NCBI GenBank assembly: GCA_003184365.1
Contig: NKYR01000010.1
Location: 186,001 to 250,000, forward strand
Direction of reading: 5' to 3'
Origin: Evernia prunastri
Taxonomy: Eukaryota; Ascomycota; Lecanoromycetes; Lecanorales; Parmeliaceae
DNA length: 64,000 nt
The notes under the pieces were generated by a model. It was not told where the DNA came from, ran no database searches, and saw nothing but the letters and a program-made list of their open reading frames with translations. Of the stretch, positions 34,513-44,395 are shown piece after piece. Each line of letters begins with the position of its first letter. Positions within the stretch are counted from its first letter, which is position 1. The position numbers were made by a program, and so were the translations under genes.

Positions 34513-34870
34513 TCAGTCTCTGGGCAAAGGGAAATTGGGAGCATGGGAGACAATCAAGAGCATAAACTCGGAGCGATCACGTAGCTCGAGTGAGATATTG
34601 CACTCAAAGAAACGATCTTTCTCTCTATCTTTCCCCAAGGATACGGAGCTCAGCTGATGAAATCTGATTTGAAGACAGAGATTACCGTCCGTCCACCGAC
34701 TGCCTTTGTGATCCCAGAAATTCACGTTGAGGTAATGTTCTGCGCGAATAAAGTGCCACCAGTTCTCCCCTCGCTCTCCTGGTGTCGTCTGACACATCTC
34801 AATCGAATGAATCCAGGCCCAACCCCATTCCGAGGTCGCCACACCCACGCCCTCATAGTCAAAGCATAGA
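34513..34870 (-). pseudogene. Fragment of a Gfd2/YDR514C-type DEDDh-like exonuclease (N-terminal half)
   Basis: Read on the minus strand, the frame contains FLCFDYEGVGVATSEWGWAWIHS (a D-x-E exonuclease-I-like motif in an RNase H-like first strand) and then ENWWHFIRAEHYLNVNFWDHKG, as in fungal Gfd2/YDR514C-like domains. The C-terminal half of the domain is absent here. No good start codon or splice structure is visible. The segment 34521-34680 recurs in diverged form at 36737-36890. The family call rests on motif pattern only. Confidence 0.45.
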
Positions 34871-34930
34871 AAAGTCGAGTTCTTCCTTGGTCTCAGTTAT
34901 TTTTTGGTTACGTCCTCTGTCCGGAGCCGA

Positions 34931-35046
34931 TCCATGATGCGATCTCTTGACACCACGGAAGGTCTGGTCTCGGACCCGGGCTTCGAGCAGTACGAAGACG
35001 GGAGCCATCCCGATGCGCACATGAGCTATGCATGGATCTCGGTAGG
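34931..35046 (+). pseudogene. Relic copy of exon 1 of the GNAT-like gene at 32.3 kb
   Basis: About 115 bp match 32532-32653 at roughly 90% by eye, covering codons for TTEGLVSDPGFEQY and SHPDAHMSY. The copy lacks the flanking exon sequence on both sides and ends in a stop soon after. It is a partial duplicate, not a gene. Confidence 0.8.
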
Positions 35047-35303
35047 ATTTCACTAAATACATAACAACAATGAACACATTCCCATTTCGAAGCAATATGC
35101 GATACTATCCACCCAACGTAGAGCCCATGAGCAGAAAGTCAAAGCCATATTCGATATAGACTCAAACATTTGCTTGCACTGAAAACACTCGAACAGGTCG
35201 CATGAAGCTGACTGACAGCTAAATCTTCAGGTGATGCAGCAAATAGCAATGCCAATCCTTCATTCGTAGACTCATTGCAAAGCAAAACTCGTACCCCATA
35301 CTC

Positions 35304-35900
35304 TCACGTGGAACGTTTGGGTGCTTGTTGGCGCTTTGGGGACAGTCTGCCAGTTCTCCGCCAGTAATGATATTCCCTACGACATAACACCATCGTAAGT
35401 GACGTACATCGTATCAAGGGACCTTCTGTTGTTCCGCATGAGCCGCATTTGTCAAGAGGGAGTTGTACTTTGATTGAACCGTCTGGGGTCAGTCTGCCAT
35501 GTCTCCGCCAGTGATGGAATTCCCTCATGCATATCACCATCTCAAGCTCAAGGCATCGTGTTAAGCGACCTTCTGTTGTGCCGCATGAGTCGCATTTGGT
35601 CAGCAGTGGCTGTTTCTCCACCATCTCTCGACGCGTTTCCAGCCTTTTTTGCTCGACTTCGGTTCGTTCAGCAGTTTTTCTTTTCGCCCAGACATAGCAG
35701 TTATGACATCGATAATACTCGAATGGTCGAGTAGCGTCGTACCAATACCAACGACCTGTCGTGTATTCCGCCTGACACTGATCGCATTTTTTCTTCACAC
35801 CTGAAGATGGGGAATCACCTTTGAAGCCTTGTTTGATTGGAAGAGATCTATTCAATCCGAGGATGGTAATGATTGGCGGGTCGAGCGATTGGCAGCCCTC
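35304..35900 (-). CDS. Hypothetical protein with three GATA-like Cys modules
   Basis: The minus-strand frame shows three related modules. The first, KKKCDQCQ...YYRCHNCYVWAKRKT, keeps both C-x2-C pairs. The second and third (CDSCGTTEGRLTRC...VICMREFHHWRRHGRL and CGSCGTTEGPLIRC...VLCRREYHYWRRTGRL) keep the first pair. The fourth Cys of the second pair is replaced by Glu. Spacing and the W/RR-x-G-R-L ending recall GATA zinc fingers. The frame has no in-frame ATG at its head, so it must be either the 3' exon of a larger gene or a broken copy. A plausible 44-nt intron (GTATAC at about 36033 to CAG at about 35990) would fuse it to the exonuclease-like frame upstream. Confidence 0.5.
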   Translation of the reverse strand, partial: EGCQSLDPPIITILGLNRSLPIKQGFKGDSPSSGVKKKCDQCQAEYTTGRWYWYDATRPFEYYRCHNCYVWAKRKTAERTEVEQKRLETRREMVEKQPLLTKCDSCGTTEGRLTRCLELEMVICMREFHHWRRHGRLTPDGSIKVQLPLDKCGSCGTTEGPLIRCTSLTMVLCRREYHYWRRTGRLSPKRQQAPKRST

Positions 35901-35907
35901 TCCGGCG

Positions 35908-36447
35908 TCAATTGACCGTGGAGGTGCAACAGCGACAGCAGACTGACAACCATCTCGTCTTTGTCTTGAACGGATGCATGGTTCGATCTGCCAGAATCAT
36001 AAAGTTCTCTTCGTCACAATCCAAGTATACTTTGTGATTAGCAACGGCATCGTTGCCACCGTTGTGGCAGCCAACGAAGATGTATGCGCCTTTTCCACCC
36101 CGAGCTCGTCGAGACCAGAATGATGGATACAGGTTGTACCGTAGGACTAGCTTCGCTAGTCCGAGTGGCCAGTCTGTTTTGGTGCTGATGGTCTGAATGA
36201 GGTCCTCAATGAGTATTTCCGTGTCGATAATGCCGGCCACGTTATAAAAATCGTCAAGCTTGATGCGCCTTTCCAGTAGGACTTCGTAATCATTCTCAAA
36301 AGCGCGGCCAATAAGGCACAGGTTAGGTTTTTGCGAAGCGTCAATTGGCGGGCTCGCCCAGCCCAAACACGGTACGGACTTGATCTATCGTGAGTACGGG
36401 AACCCCAGTGAAGACCTCGAGTCTGCGTCTGTTCTTGCCCATGATTA
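35908..36447 (-). pseudogene. Fragment of a Gfd2/YDR514C-type DEDDh-like exonuclease (C-terminal half)
   Basis: On the minus strand a 152-residue frame contains NLCLIGRAFENDYEVL, NVAGIIDTEILIEDL, LGLAKLVLRYNL and CHNGGNDAVANH. This is the order expected for the second half of the DEDDh RNase-H-like domain of Gfd2/YDR514C proteins (the HNxGNDA motif is diagnostic). An ATG at 36444-36446 on this strand begins a short basic leader (MGKNRRRLEVFTGVP), but no join to the exonuclease frame with convincing splice sites was found. The matching N-terminal half is missing or decayed, so the gene is probably broken. It may once have included the GATA-like modules directly downstream. Confidence 0.45.
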
Positions 36448-36736
36448 TGATGGATGGGAAGCTAGAGTTTTCTCTGAGTTTGACTTGATGGATGAGAATT
36501 TCATGGTTTGAAACGCGAGTGGTGGTAGGATGGGAAGCTGATGTTTCTTGATGGATGAAGATGAGAAGGTGATGATTTGAGTGGTTGGCGCTAACGAGCT
36601 AACGCTAGATCTAACCCCAAACAGCTAGCTGCCGGATCTTAGGGTCTAGGTAAGGTAGACAAGGCGGGAGCTCAGATAGCGTACATTGCGGGTCGGTAAG
36701 GTAGGTTTCAGCATTCCAACGGCATATAAGTGTCCG

Positions 36737-37120
36737 AGCAAAGGGAAACTAGGAGTATAAGAGACATCGCGATCACAAACTTGGAGCGATCACGTACTCT
36801 AGCTCGAGTGGAGTGTTACGCTCAAACAAACGATCTTCCTCTCTCTTTTTCTCAAGAGTCCGGAAATCAATTGATGAGATTGAAATTCTGAGAGCGGTGT
36901 CTCAACAATGGCAAAGTATAATGGCGGCGTACGAGTACTAAGCATCGTTGCTGCGCTGTACTTGAGTGCCAGTGATACTCGCTCCGCCTGGAGGGTTTGG
37001 GAGGGTGACAAGAGGATCATTCAGAGACTTTGTTTATCGTTTGTTAGATGAAAGTATACTATCGCTATGTAGGCTTTAAGTGACACGCTATCGTAACCAC
37101 CCAATGGTATCAGAGCAAGG
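36737..37120. mobile_element. Possible remnant of a copia-type LTR retrotransposon with primer-binding site
   Basis: The 12-mer TGGTATCAGAGC at 37105-37116 is identical to the well-known copia primer-binding site and follows a sequence ending ...CCACCCAA, as expected just after a 5' LTR ending in CA. The LTR start is not certain, and no gag-pol frame follows before the receptor gene at 37317. Part of the interval (36737-36890) is a diverged copy of 34521-34680. In fungi this PBS would not match the ordinary initiator tRNA end, so the call is tentative. Confidence 0.3.
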
Positions 37121-37316
37121 GTTTCCATCTCATTCATCAACACATCATCGTTCCTCTTCATTCTCTCGTTGTTCATGAACTCGTGAGCTCATTGGGATCA
37201 CTCCTCTCCAAGCGTAGGAACGCTCTCCCCCCACCACCGCCACCCATGGAGGCCTCTTGCGCATGTGAATGGTATTGGTCTTCTCATAACGAAACTCAAG
37301 AAGGCCGTCGGAGCCA

Positions 37317-38721
37317 TCACACCATATCCTCAGTACGCTGATGGAAGTCACGATTGACGTGGATACCATTCTCATTGCCAGGCCAAGCCCTCTCCATCTG
37401 ATTCCTGTCCTCAAGTTCCATCGTCGTACCGTGATCGTCAACGGTACTTGCGCCGTCAACCGCTTCGACGTGCGCAAACCTTTCGCTCGAACCTGTCGAA
37501 GGTCCAGAACGACTGGTCCCATTGCGGGAACCCTTGGGAGAACCTCTGGGAGAAGTCTTTGGAGAGCGGAACGAGTGAAGACTGATCTGGCTGCGGATGG
37601 AACGGATAACGGATTCAGGTGATATGCCGTGGAATATAGGGCGCAGGGTGGGAAGGCAGGCCCCGATGACCCCGAGGGTGGGCTCGATGGAAGTCCAGAG
37701 CACGATCCAGTAGTAGTGGACTTGTGTTACGAATTAGTGAGGGAGCTGGTGTGGAGATCGACGAGAAAACTTCTAGATGGCTTGGTGGGAAATGGATGCA
37801 ACGGTTGCTCACATGAAAAATCATAATCTGCCAGGTCTCGCAGTTTGAAGTATGAGACAGTTCGTCCGATCCCTGCCACGACAACGCTGGACACCACCTA
37901 TTAGCTTGTGCAGTGTCTCAACAACAACGACGTTGTTTCTTACACTGCACCAGTCATGAAGATGCATAGCACTGCGATTTTAGTATGCATGGGAATCTGG
38001 ACATTCCTCATCCGAAAAAAAGGAAGCGTAAGGATCACGATATCGCTGACGAGATTCGTGAATGCGGCCGTCTGATACATGACGTTGATGTTGTCGAGAC
38101 AGCCCGGTAATTGCAGAGGGTCGGTGCCCCAATTATCGGACACGGGTTTGCATTGGAACAGAGTGGCGAAAAAGATGCTGATCCACCAGAGAAGGACATA
38201 GGTCACGACCACCCAGATCGCGATCTTGAAGCCGCGAGCGGGGCTGGCCCCAGTGACGAAGATACGCCAGTAGAATGCCAGGACGGAAGCTTTGATGACT
38301 GGCATGGTACACGTATGCATGATTTGCATCACAAACATAACCTTGCCGTCGGGTAGCAACTCTTTGGGAGTAGGGAATTCTGCAACACCATCGCCAGCGT
38401 AAATATTAGTCCATATTTCCTGCTCGCCAATGCCACCGACTGCAACGCCGACGATATTGTTGATAGTAACACCGAGAGTTAAGACCTAATGTTCTGTAAG
38501 CCAATCTGATGGAGGATAACAGAAAGCCACAGAAGGTAGCCGCGGTAGGATGATCTCACCAAAGCAACAAGGATTAGCCAGTCATCCTTGAAGATTCTTA
38601 TACCTTTGTAGGTCTTGGTATAGAAACGAAGAGCGACGACTAGGATAGCCAAAGCTGATAGAACGGCACTAACAGCGATGATAGTCCTTGCTTGGCCATT
38701 CACGGTTTGACCGTCTCCCAT
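37317..38721 (-). CDS. PTH11-type rhodopsin-fold membrane receptor-like protein
   Basis: Four exons on the minus strand (38721-38560, 38485-37946, 37897-37813, 37720-37317) give 396 residues. Seven hydrophobic segments follow the fungal 'rhodopsin domain' plan. They begin with IIAVSAVLSALAILVVALRFY followed by KDDWLILVAL, then MPVIKASVLAFYWRIF and the conserved CKPVSDNWGTD...PGCLDN loop. Next come FTNLVSDIVILTLPFFRMRNVQ, GIGRTVSYFKLRDL and LWTSIEPTLGVIGACLPTLRPIF. The tail is Ser-rich and cytoplasmic. No CFEM domain precedes it. Homologues are PTH11-related proteins, some of which sense surfaces; most are uncharacterised. The third junction (GTGTAA donor at 37945) is the weakest but restores a continuous membrane helix. 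Confidence 0.88.
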
Positions 38722-41120
38722 GCTTTTAGATGATGGTATACGTGATGTCAAGAATATGAGCAAAGGATAATCAAGTTTGGGGTTTCGAAATGTGGGAGAA
38801 AATGATGGAGAAGGTCGCTGGATAATTGTCTTCTGCGAATTTGTTGAGAGAGGGAAGGACTTGCTGAAAGGAGCCTTCAGTGCCAACTCATTTCTCTGTA
38901 ACTTAGAGACTATGCAAACTGCGAAGGTCACGGGCCCCGAACCGGCGCACCGGTAGCTGTAAACCTCCATAATCCGGGGACAGCTTCAACCGATTGCCAG
39001 ATCGTGCGGTCCCGCGCCCAACAACCACACCAGACGCACATGGATACCTCATCATTGGTTTCCCGGCTATGCCGATTGCGGTTGCCTGCCTCATGACCGT
39101 GGCCCACGACTATAGACCAGCGTCAGGGAGTTAGGAATGTATCGTCGACGCCTATGCAGGCGCAGGATGTTCCCGGAATGGGGAGGTCAGGCTGCGTCCC
39201 GAATGCTTTATCGCATAGCTTTTGTCTAGGTCCTGCAAGGCCACAAATCGAGAGTCGTATGATGTTCCGGCTAGTAGTGCTTTTTCAGGGAAAGTCCCGA
39301 TAATCCTGAATGCTTGGCATATTTTCCGATCTCACAGAAACGGAAACAAGGAAGGTAGTAGGAAATGATGACAGCAACGCCTCGTCCGATCACCGGCGCA
39401 AAATGGGAATGATTCAAATGTGCTTGGAAGCGGGGGGGAAAACAAGATGGGCGCTGGGAGGAGCAGATCGATCGTTGTCAAGCGACTAAACTGATGATGC
39501 TAAGTACTTACTTATGCACAGTTGAGGACTCATGCATGTAATTAGCCGAGCGCTTGCACAAATGTGGCTCAGCTTGAAGGAGGAGATGCCTTGTTGGTAG
39601 CCTTATTTGCTGATCATAGGCTAGTATGCAATAAAACATCGGAAGAGCGGTGATGGAGCGTGGAGCATTAGAAAGATTGGAATTTCGAAGAGGGGTAGAA
39701 GAGCCCAATATTTTGCTTGCGTTTCTGAAAGGATTCTGTCAAGGGTACATACATTTGATTCAGTACCTTAAGTGTCCAGTGGGCTGACCGAGCTCCAAGT
39801 GAATGGCGCTGTCTCTTTGGAGATGGCGATAGGCCCGCCATTTTGTTCTTTCGAGGTCCTGGAGTCCTCATGCACGTGAACGGATCCATTTCTTTTCTCA
39901 CCATCAATCAATTTTCCCCCTTAAGGCCGTAGCATTGGGATATGTAAGGTAAGGTAAGGTAAGGTAAAGTAAGTCATAGCACGTCTAGCTAATGCTCAGT
40001 AAATTCTAATCTGCCAATTCCCAAGTTCTGCGTCTTGCCAGTCCAGCAGAGCAATGGCAGTTTGTGCCGAAGACATTTGAGAGGCAAAACGGCTTTTGTT
40101 GTGATTTGCTAGAACCTCACAACATAAGGTAGGTAGGTAGAGTACCTTATGAGGTACCTTAAAGTCAGCGGACCCGCGTTTCTGCGGCCTACCAACGGCC
40201 AACCGGTAACAGTGCCGCAGTAGAGAGCGGTAGGGTTTCCACACCCACTACCGCAATACGGTAGCCTATCTTTTCAATCTCTATACAGCGAAGCAGAGTA
40301 GCGGTCTGATTGTCCAGTAGTAGAGGGAAATTAAGTCAACGTCAAAGCCGGCAGTAAGTGAAACTTAAAAGTAAACCGAAAGACATTCATCATCGTCGAT
40401 GCGCTGTTGTTCTCAGTCAAGTATTGTCAGGTTACTTTCCATTGAGCGATAAGAAGCCCCGTAGCGACGGCTTACCGAGAGATCACGAGGTTTTGCAAAT
40501 CGTAGGAACTAATGTTGCCTTTGTGCGCTCGCTGCAGAAGACTCAAAAAAGCCACGGCTCACGGACTTACCTGGTTCTAAATCGCTTCTTTCACAACTTG
40601 TTCTCTCCACTCTCGACCGAGCCAATACTAACCAGAGCTCGAAAGCAACCATGGCGGCTGACAACTCCAAAATATTACGCTTAGGTGGCGGTGCATTCAT
40701 GACTGAGGATTTGCTTAGATGCTTGCTTGCTGGCTTACTCTGTATGTGGTCTGAGATTTGACACTGCAGATCAGTGGCGTCCCCACCTCAATCTCGGCTG
40801 TCGAGCGGGCGGGCTCTTAGATGCATAGCAGCTGGCTTGTCTTATTCGAGAAGAACGTACATGACTTGGCAATAACAGACACTCGTTTCCCAATTTGGAC
40901 TGCATGCCCGAAACTTCAAAAACTTTAGACCTGGACCATGGGCACGGGGAGATGTCGGAAAAGAATGTGCTATTGCACACGCTCCAGCGGCCGTAAGCCT
41001 ATCCACTCTTGACATCTCTCGGCGTCCGCAATTCCAAAGCTCAAGGAGTCACCAAATCCGTTCAGCGTCTGATCAGCTCCACGCCTTCGCAACTTCAATC
41101 CTACGGGCGACGGAAGAATC
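38722..41120. other. Gene-poor, repeat-rich interval
   Basis: No gene is recognised in 2.4 kb. It holds a TAAGG/GGTAA pentamer array at 39943-39973 and GTAG-type runs near 40126-40150. A frame at 40358-40684 (108 codons) has no recognised relatives. Confidence 0.5.
39943..39973. repeat. GGTAA pentamer microsatellite
   Basis: Five to six head-to-tail copies of GTAAG/GGTAA, the last one altered to AGTAA. Confidence 0.85.
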
Positions 41121-42028
41121 ATGGCAGAATATCACCTTCTCGACAACAGAGAGCACGACGAGGAAGTCGTCTCCCGTTTGAGCGTTAGCAGCAGAGCTGT
41201 CACTCTGACGCTGTGGGGTTTGGTCTTGACATTGTCCAGCTTTCTTTGTGGTTGCATCTTCGCCATCGTCAGCCTCGTCGCTCTCCATGGAGTCGGGGTC
41301 CTTTCAAACGAAACAGCGTTTGTGCCAGACCTCTCCTTCTTGGGTATGTTTTTGGTGACAGCATCTGCCAAACGCTCGCAGCTGATTAAATTCACGTTAC
41401 AGCTCCCCCTGGCCCCATCTCCAGAGAATTCACACTCGACGAGACGTTTAGAATGAAACCGTCATTGCAGAGCAATGAAGCATGGCGTAGCATCATCCCG
41501 AGTATGGCTCCCTACTCAACAGTTAAAGGAGCCGCGCTGATGACTGCTTAGATGGTCTCGGTATTATTCAGCACCCGGCTTTTGGTCCAGAAATCGCCAG
41601 TTTTGCTTTCGTCCACCAGCTACACTGCCTTGTAAGTCGGTCCTGTTTCGTGACGAGTCTTTGTTAACTCGAGCAACAAGGATAACATACGTAAGAACTA
41701 CTTCGCCGCCCAAGACTGCAACGCCACGAGCGAGACCGACAAGCACACAGTGCATTGTCTGGACTACATCCGCCAGGCCCTCCAATGTCACGCCGATACC
41801 AATTTAGAATACCGAGTAGTGTCGGAGACAGGGGATGCGGCCTTTGCAGGATACACCAAGCACCAGTGTCGAGATTTCGATAGAGTGTTTCGGTTTGCAG
41901 AGGAATGGAGGGTCTATGATGGCAAGAGTTCGAGCGAGCGGACTGAGATCTCGAAGGAAGAGACACCCCCCGGTCGAGTCATCAACTACGACTATGTCTC
42001 GTCTCGAGGAGACCCAGAACCTAGATAG
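41121..42028 (+). CDS. UstYa/DUF3328-family oxidase-like protein (RiPP maturation)
   Basis: Four exons (41121-41343, 41403-41501, 41552-41631, 41681-42028) give 249 residues, the normal UstYa size. A short cytosolic N-terminus is followed by one membrane anchor at about residues 27-55 (type II). The lumenal part has both hallmark HxxHC motifs, HQLHC at 129-133 and HTVHC at 156-160. It also has DYIRQALQCHADTNLE (the C-x-ADT-x-LE block) and the late YTKHQCRDFD motif. Every intron is 49-59 nt with GT...AG ends and restores conserved sequence. UstYa-type proteins act in the secretory pathway and oxidatively cyclise Kex2-processed peptides in ustiloxin, phomopsin and asperipin pathways. The peptide gene 1.4 kb downstream fits as its substrate. 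No motif residue is missing. Confidence 0.93.
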
Positions 42029-43449
42029 GCGGACTGGCATCCTAGTGTGGGGAGATCCTTAGAATCTTCGATCTCATGATGTTTTGGTAGACATTGTTTG
42101 CGTCTGCTGCTCTACGCGCCGGTAATTCGGCAAATGGTCCCTAGCAGTTGCATTGAACAATCCACAAGTACAAAGCGTCAATCGTGACACCAATGATCGC
42201 AAGAGATAGATGTTCTAGTCATCAACATTCAATGATCGCGTCGCCATTGACAATAACCCGTGCCCGTGGATCAACCGGCGCAGAATCTGCCGGGGATTTT
42301 CATGAACGCAACAGGCAAGACGATCTGTACTCTCGAGGGCGTCCCTAATGCGTGGCACCCATTGCTTGAAGGGTAAATTTACCGAAAAGCACTCAGTGTG
42401 GCGGTCTGGAACAGGGAAGCTGGTGCCAATCTGAAATTTTACTTTATTCATAGGGTCTCCTGTCTCCACCAAAATTCGGAAGGTACACCCTCATTCCGGG
42501 CGGCTACCAAAGCTGCATACTGCTATGTCGTGGTACTAGGACCTCAGCGGATTGAGAGTATCTTGACGAGGTCCGCGTCGTCATCTTTGCGAGGGCGTCG
42601 CATCTCCACCAAAGCCGCGAAGCGGCCAGCTAGTCGAGAAGCATCCTGCAGGCTATCGTCATTACTGCGGACCTGCCACTATGTCTCTCTTCTTCGTCTC
42701 CACTGAGTGGCGGTCCGGACAATTGAAGTAGGGTCCCACATGCCTGTTCAAAGATCCTCAGCAACCCGGAAATTGGACTTAAACATCGTAGCGCACCTAC
42801 CCGTTTTATGCACGCTAAGTGTTATGTCGAGCGCTGATCTCTGGGTCCCAATTGCGAGCATGCAGACTTAGAAAACCGTAACGCAGGTACCTTGCCTCTT
42901 ACCTTTGCCACATCAAGCACTCTCACACATTGGCGGTCCAGAGCGGTGAAGCAGGGTCCGCTATGGCCATGGATGACTATGTCTCCACATGGAGCATTTG
43001 GCACGCACATATCCGACTGGTGGCCTTGGCTTATCATTTCGCCACATCGACCGTTACCGTCTCGCCTCGTCCTTGCAAGACGAGTGGGGAATATTGTGAA
43101 GATCTGAGTGGGGACGCACGCACGGAGCACTCCATGCACAGACTCACAGTGACCAAGAAAGCTCTTCTGGGCAGGGGTCTGAGTCGCCCACTGATCGAGA
43201 AGAGCAGCCGAAGATCGAAGGCTCTCAACCATCTAAAGCAGAGACCCTCCTCCCTCTCTCTTCCTTTCCTCACTTCTAAACAGCAAATCTTTCCATTGAA
43301 GCAAAACACCACAAGCAGCTGATACATTACCTTACTCACATCGACTTCACATTGAGGCCAAACAATACGTAAGCATAGTATCTCAGCTCTTTGTTCTGCT
43401 GTGGCAGTCAGTATGTTGACAACGCCCCTTAGAAGCAACGATCAATACC
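42029..43449. other. Interval between the UstYa-type gene and the peptide precursor gene
   Basis: No further gene is recognised: no second UstYa-like, tyrosinase or methyltransferase frame appears on either strand. Two short stretches near 42712 and 42931 share a TGGCGGTCC...GAAG.AGGGTCC pattern. The last 150 bp are likely the promoter and 5' leader of the precursor gene. Confidence 0.5.
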
Positions 43450-43817
43450 ATGCTTTCCGCCATTCTCCTCGTGCCAACCCTGGCCCTCAGTGTTCTTGGC
43501 GCTCCTATCCCCAACCGCGGCGGTACGTCATCTCCATAATGAACGGCATCACGACGCTAATCACTCAAGCAGCTATCCTCGAAGAGGCACACGTAGAACA
43601 AACTGCTGTGGTTGGTATGGAGGAGAGAATGGCTAACGGACCTGACACGCCAATGGCCTGGGTTCGGAAATGGGCGGATAAGGAACCCCAGAGCCCTAAG
43701 ACCTGGGCGGTCGAGAAAAGGGCGGACGGGGAACCACAGAGTCCCGACATCTGGGCGGTCGAGAAGAGGGCGGATGACGAAACCCAGAGCCCCGGCATAT
43801 GGGCGGTCGAGAAGTGA
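43450..43817 (+). CDS. Kex2-processed repeat precursor peptide, putative dikaritin-type RiPP precursor
   Basis: Two exons (43450-43522, 43573-43817) give 105 residues; the 50-nt intron has GTACGT...CAAGCAG ends. Residues 1-18 are a clear secretion signal (MLSAILLVPTLALSVLGA). After a leader of about 40 residues come three 16-residue units at 59-74, 75-90 and 91-105. The pattern is A-D-x-E-P/T-Q-S-P-x-x-W-A-V-E-K, and units one and two end in Lys-Arg, a Kex2 site. The last unit ends at its Lys with the stop codon. Residues 50-57 (DTPMAWVRK) look like a degenerate earlier unit. Architecture and the nearby UstYa-type gene match ustiloxin/phomopsin-like precursors. An alternative is a mating-pheromone-like or other Kex2-processed repeat protein, but the unit lacks the Cys/Gly pattern of alpha-type pheromones. 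The mature product is unknown. Confidence 0.85.
43674..43814 (+). repeat. Three 48-bp coding repeats in the precursor gene
   Basis: Units at 43674-43721, 43722-43769 and 43770-43814 encode the Kex2-separated peptides. The invariant residues Q-S-P and W-A-V-E-K are kept while several of their codons differ synonymously, and the two positions before the Trp vary (KT, DI, GI). Confidence 0.9.
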
Positions 43818-44395
43818 CAGTAGTGTTCACGGATGTAAGTGTCTTGCCATTAAAGCTCGGGCGTTGACTGACGGTAGTAGAAGATATGATCCTCGTATCA
43901 GGCTTCTGATGTCTTGTCAAAGAGCATCTGAAGCTCCGAGTGACGGTGGGCAACGAGGAAGTGGAACATGCTTGCGATTTCTTTCTGGCACAGATAGATA
44001 AATTATGAGATAGAATAATAGACATTGTTGAAGCTATGCTTGGTCTCGGGATGATCAGACTATGCTTGGTAGCAGCTGAGTCTGCTGAGGTCGCTGTGGT
44101 GGTCCTATATTCAACATCAATCATTTCCAAGTCAAGGTCTATCTAGGAAAAACCGTAGTGCGGCATCATTTCGAGCCAACGTAGAAAGTAAGTAATGGTA
44201 TTAAGTCGAAGCCGACAAAGTAGCTCCCGTAAAGAGTAGGAGAGCCCCGCCTTGAAACTACATTCGCTGAGGGAATCAACATCCCCACAGCCCTTGTAAT
44301 GCTCCAACGCAAGGGCGATTCGCGATAAATTTCGCAAGTACCGCACCGGTTAAGTCAACTCGCGAATTATCGTTTCTAGCAGCCCCTGTATCGCC
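43818..44395. other. Intergenic stretch
   Basis: 3' flank of the precursor gene and 5' flank of the next GNAT gene. No other feature is recognised. Confidence 0.5.

Noticed and set aside
34380..34565. Possible last exon of the truncated GNAT copy (GNWEHGR resembles a tail of the 30.9-kb paralogue)
   Set aside because: The same DNA belongs to a duplicated segment that reads better on the minus strand, so the resemblance is probably chance.
43450..43817. Alpha-type mating pheromone precursor
   Set aside because: Signal peptide and Kex2 sites fit, but the units lack the W-C...G-Q-x-C pattern and the STE13-type spacers; the UstYa-type neighbour favours a RiPP.
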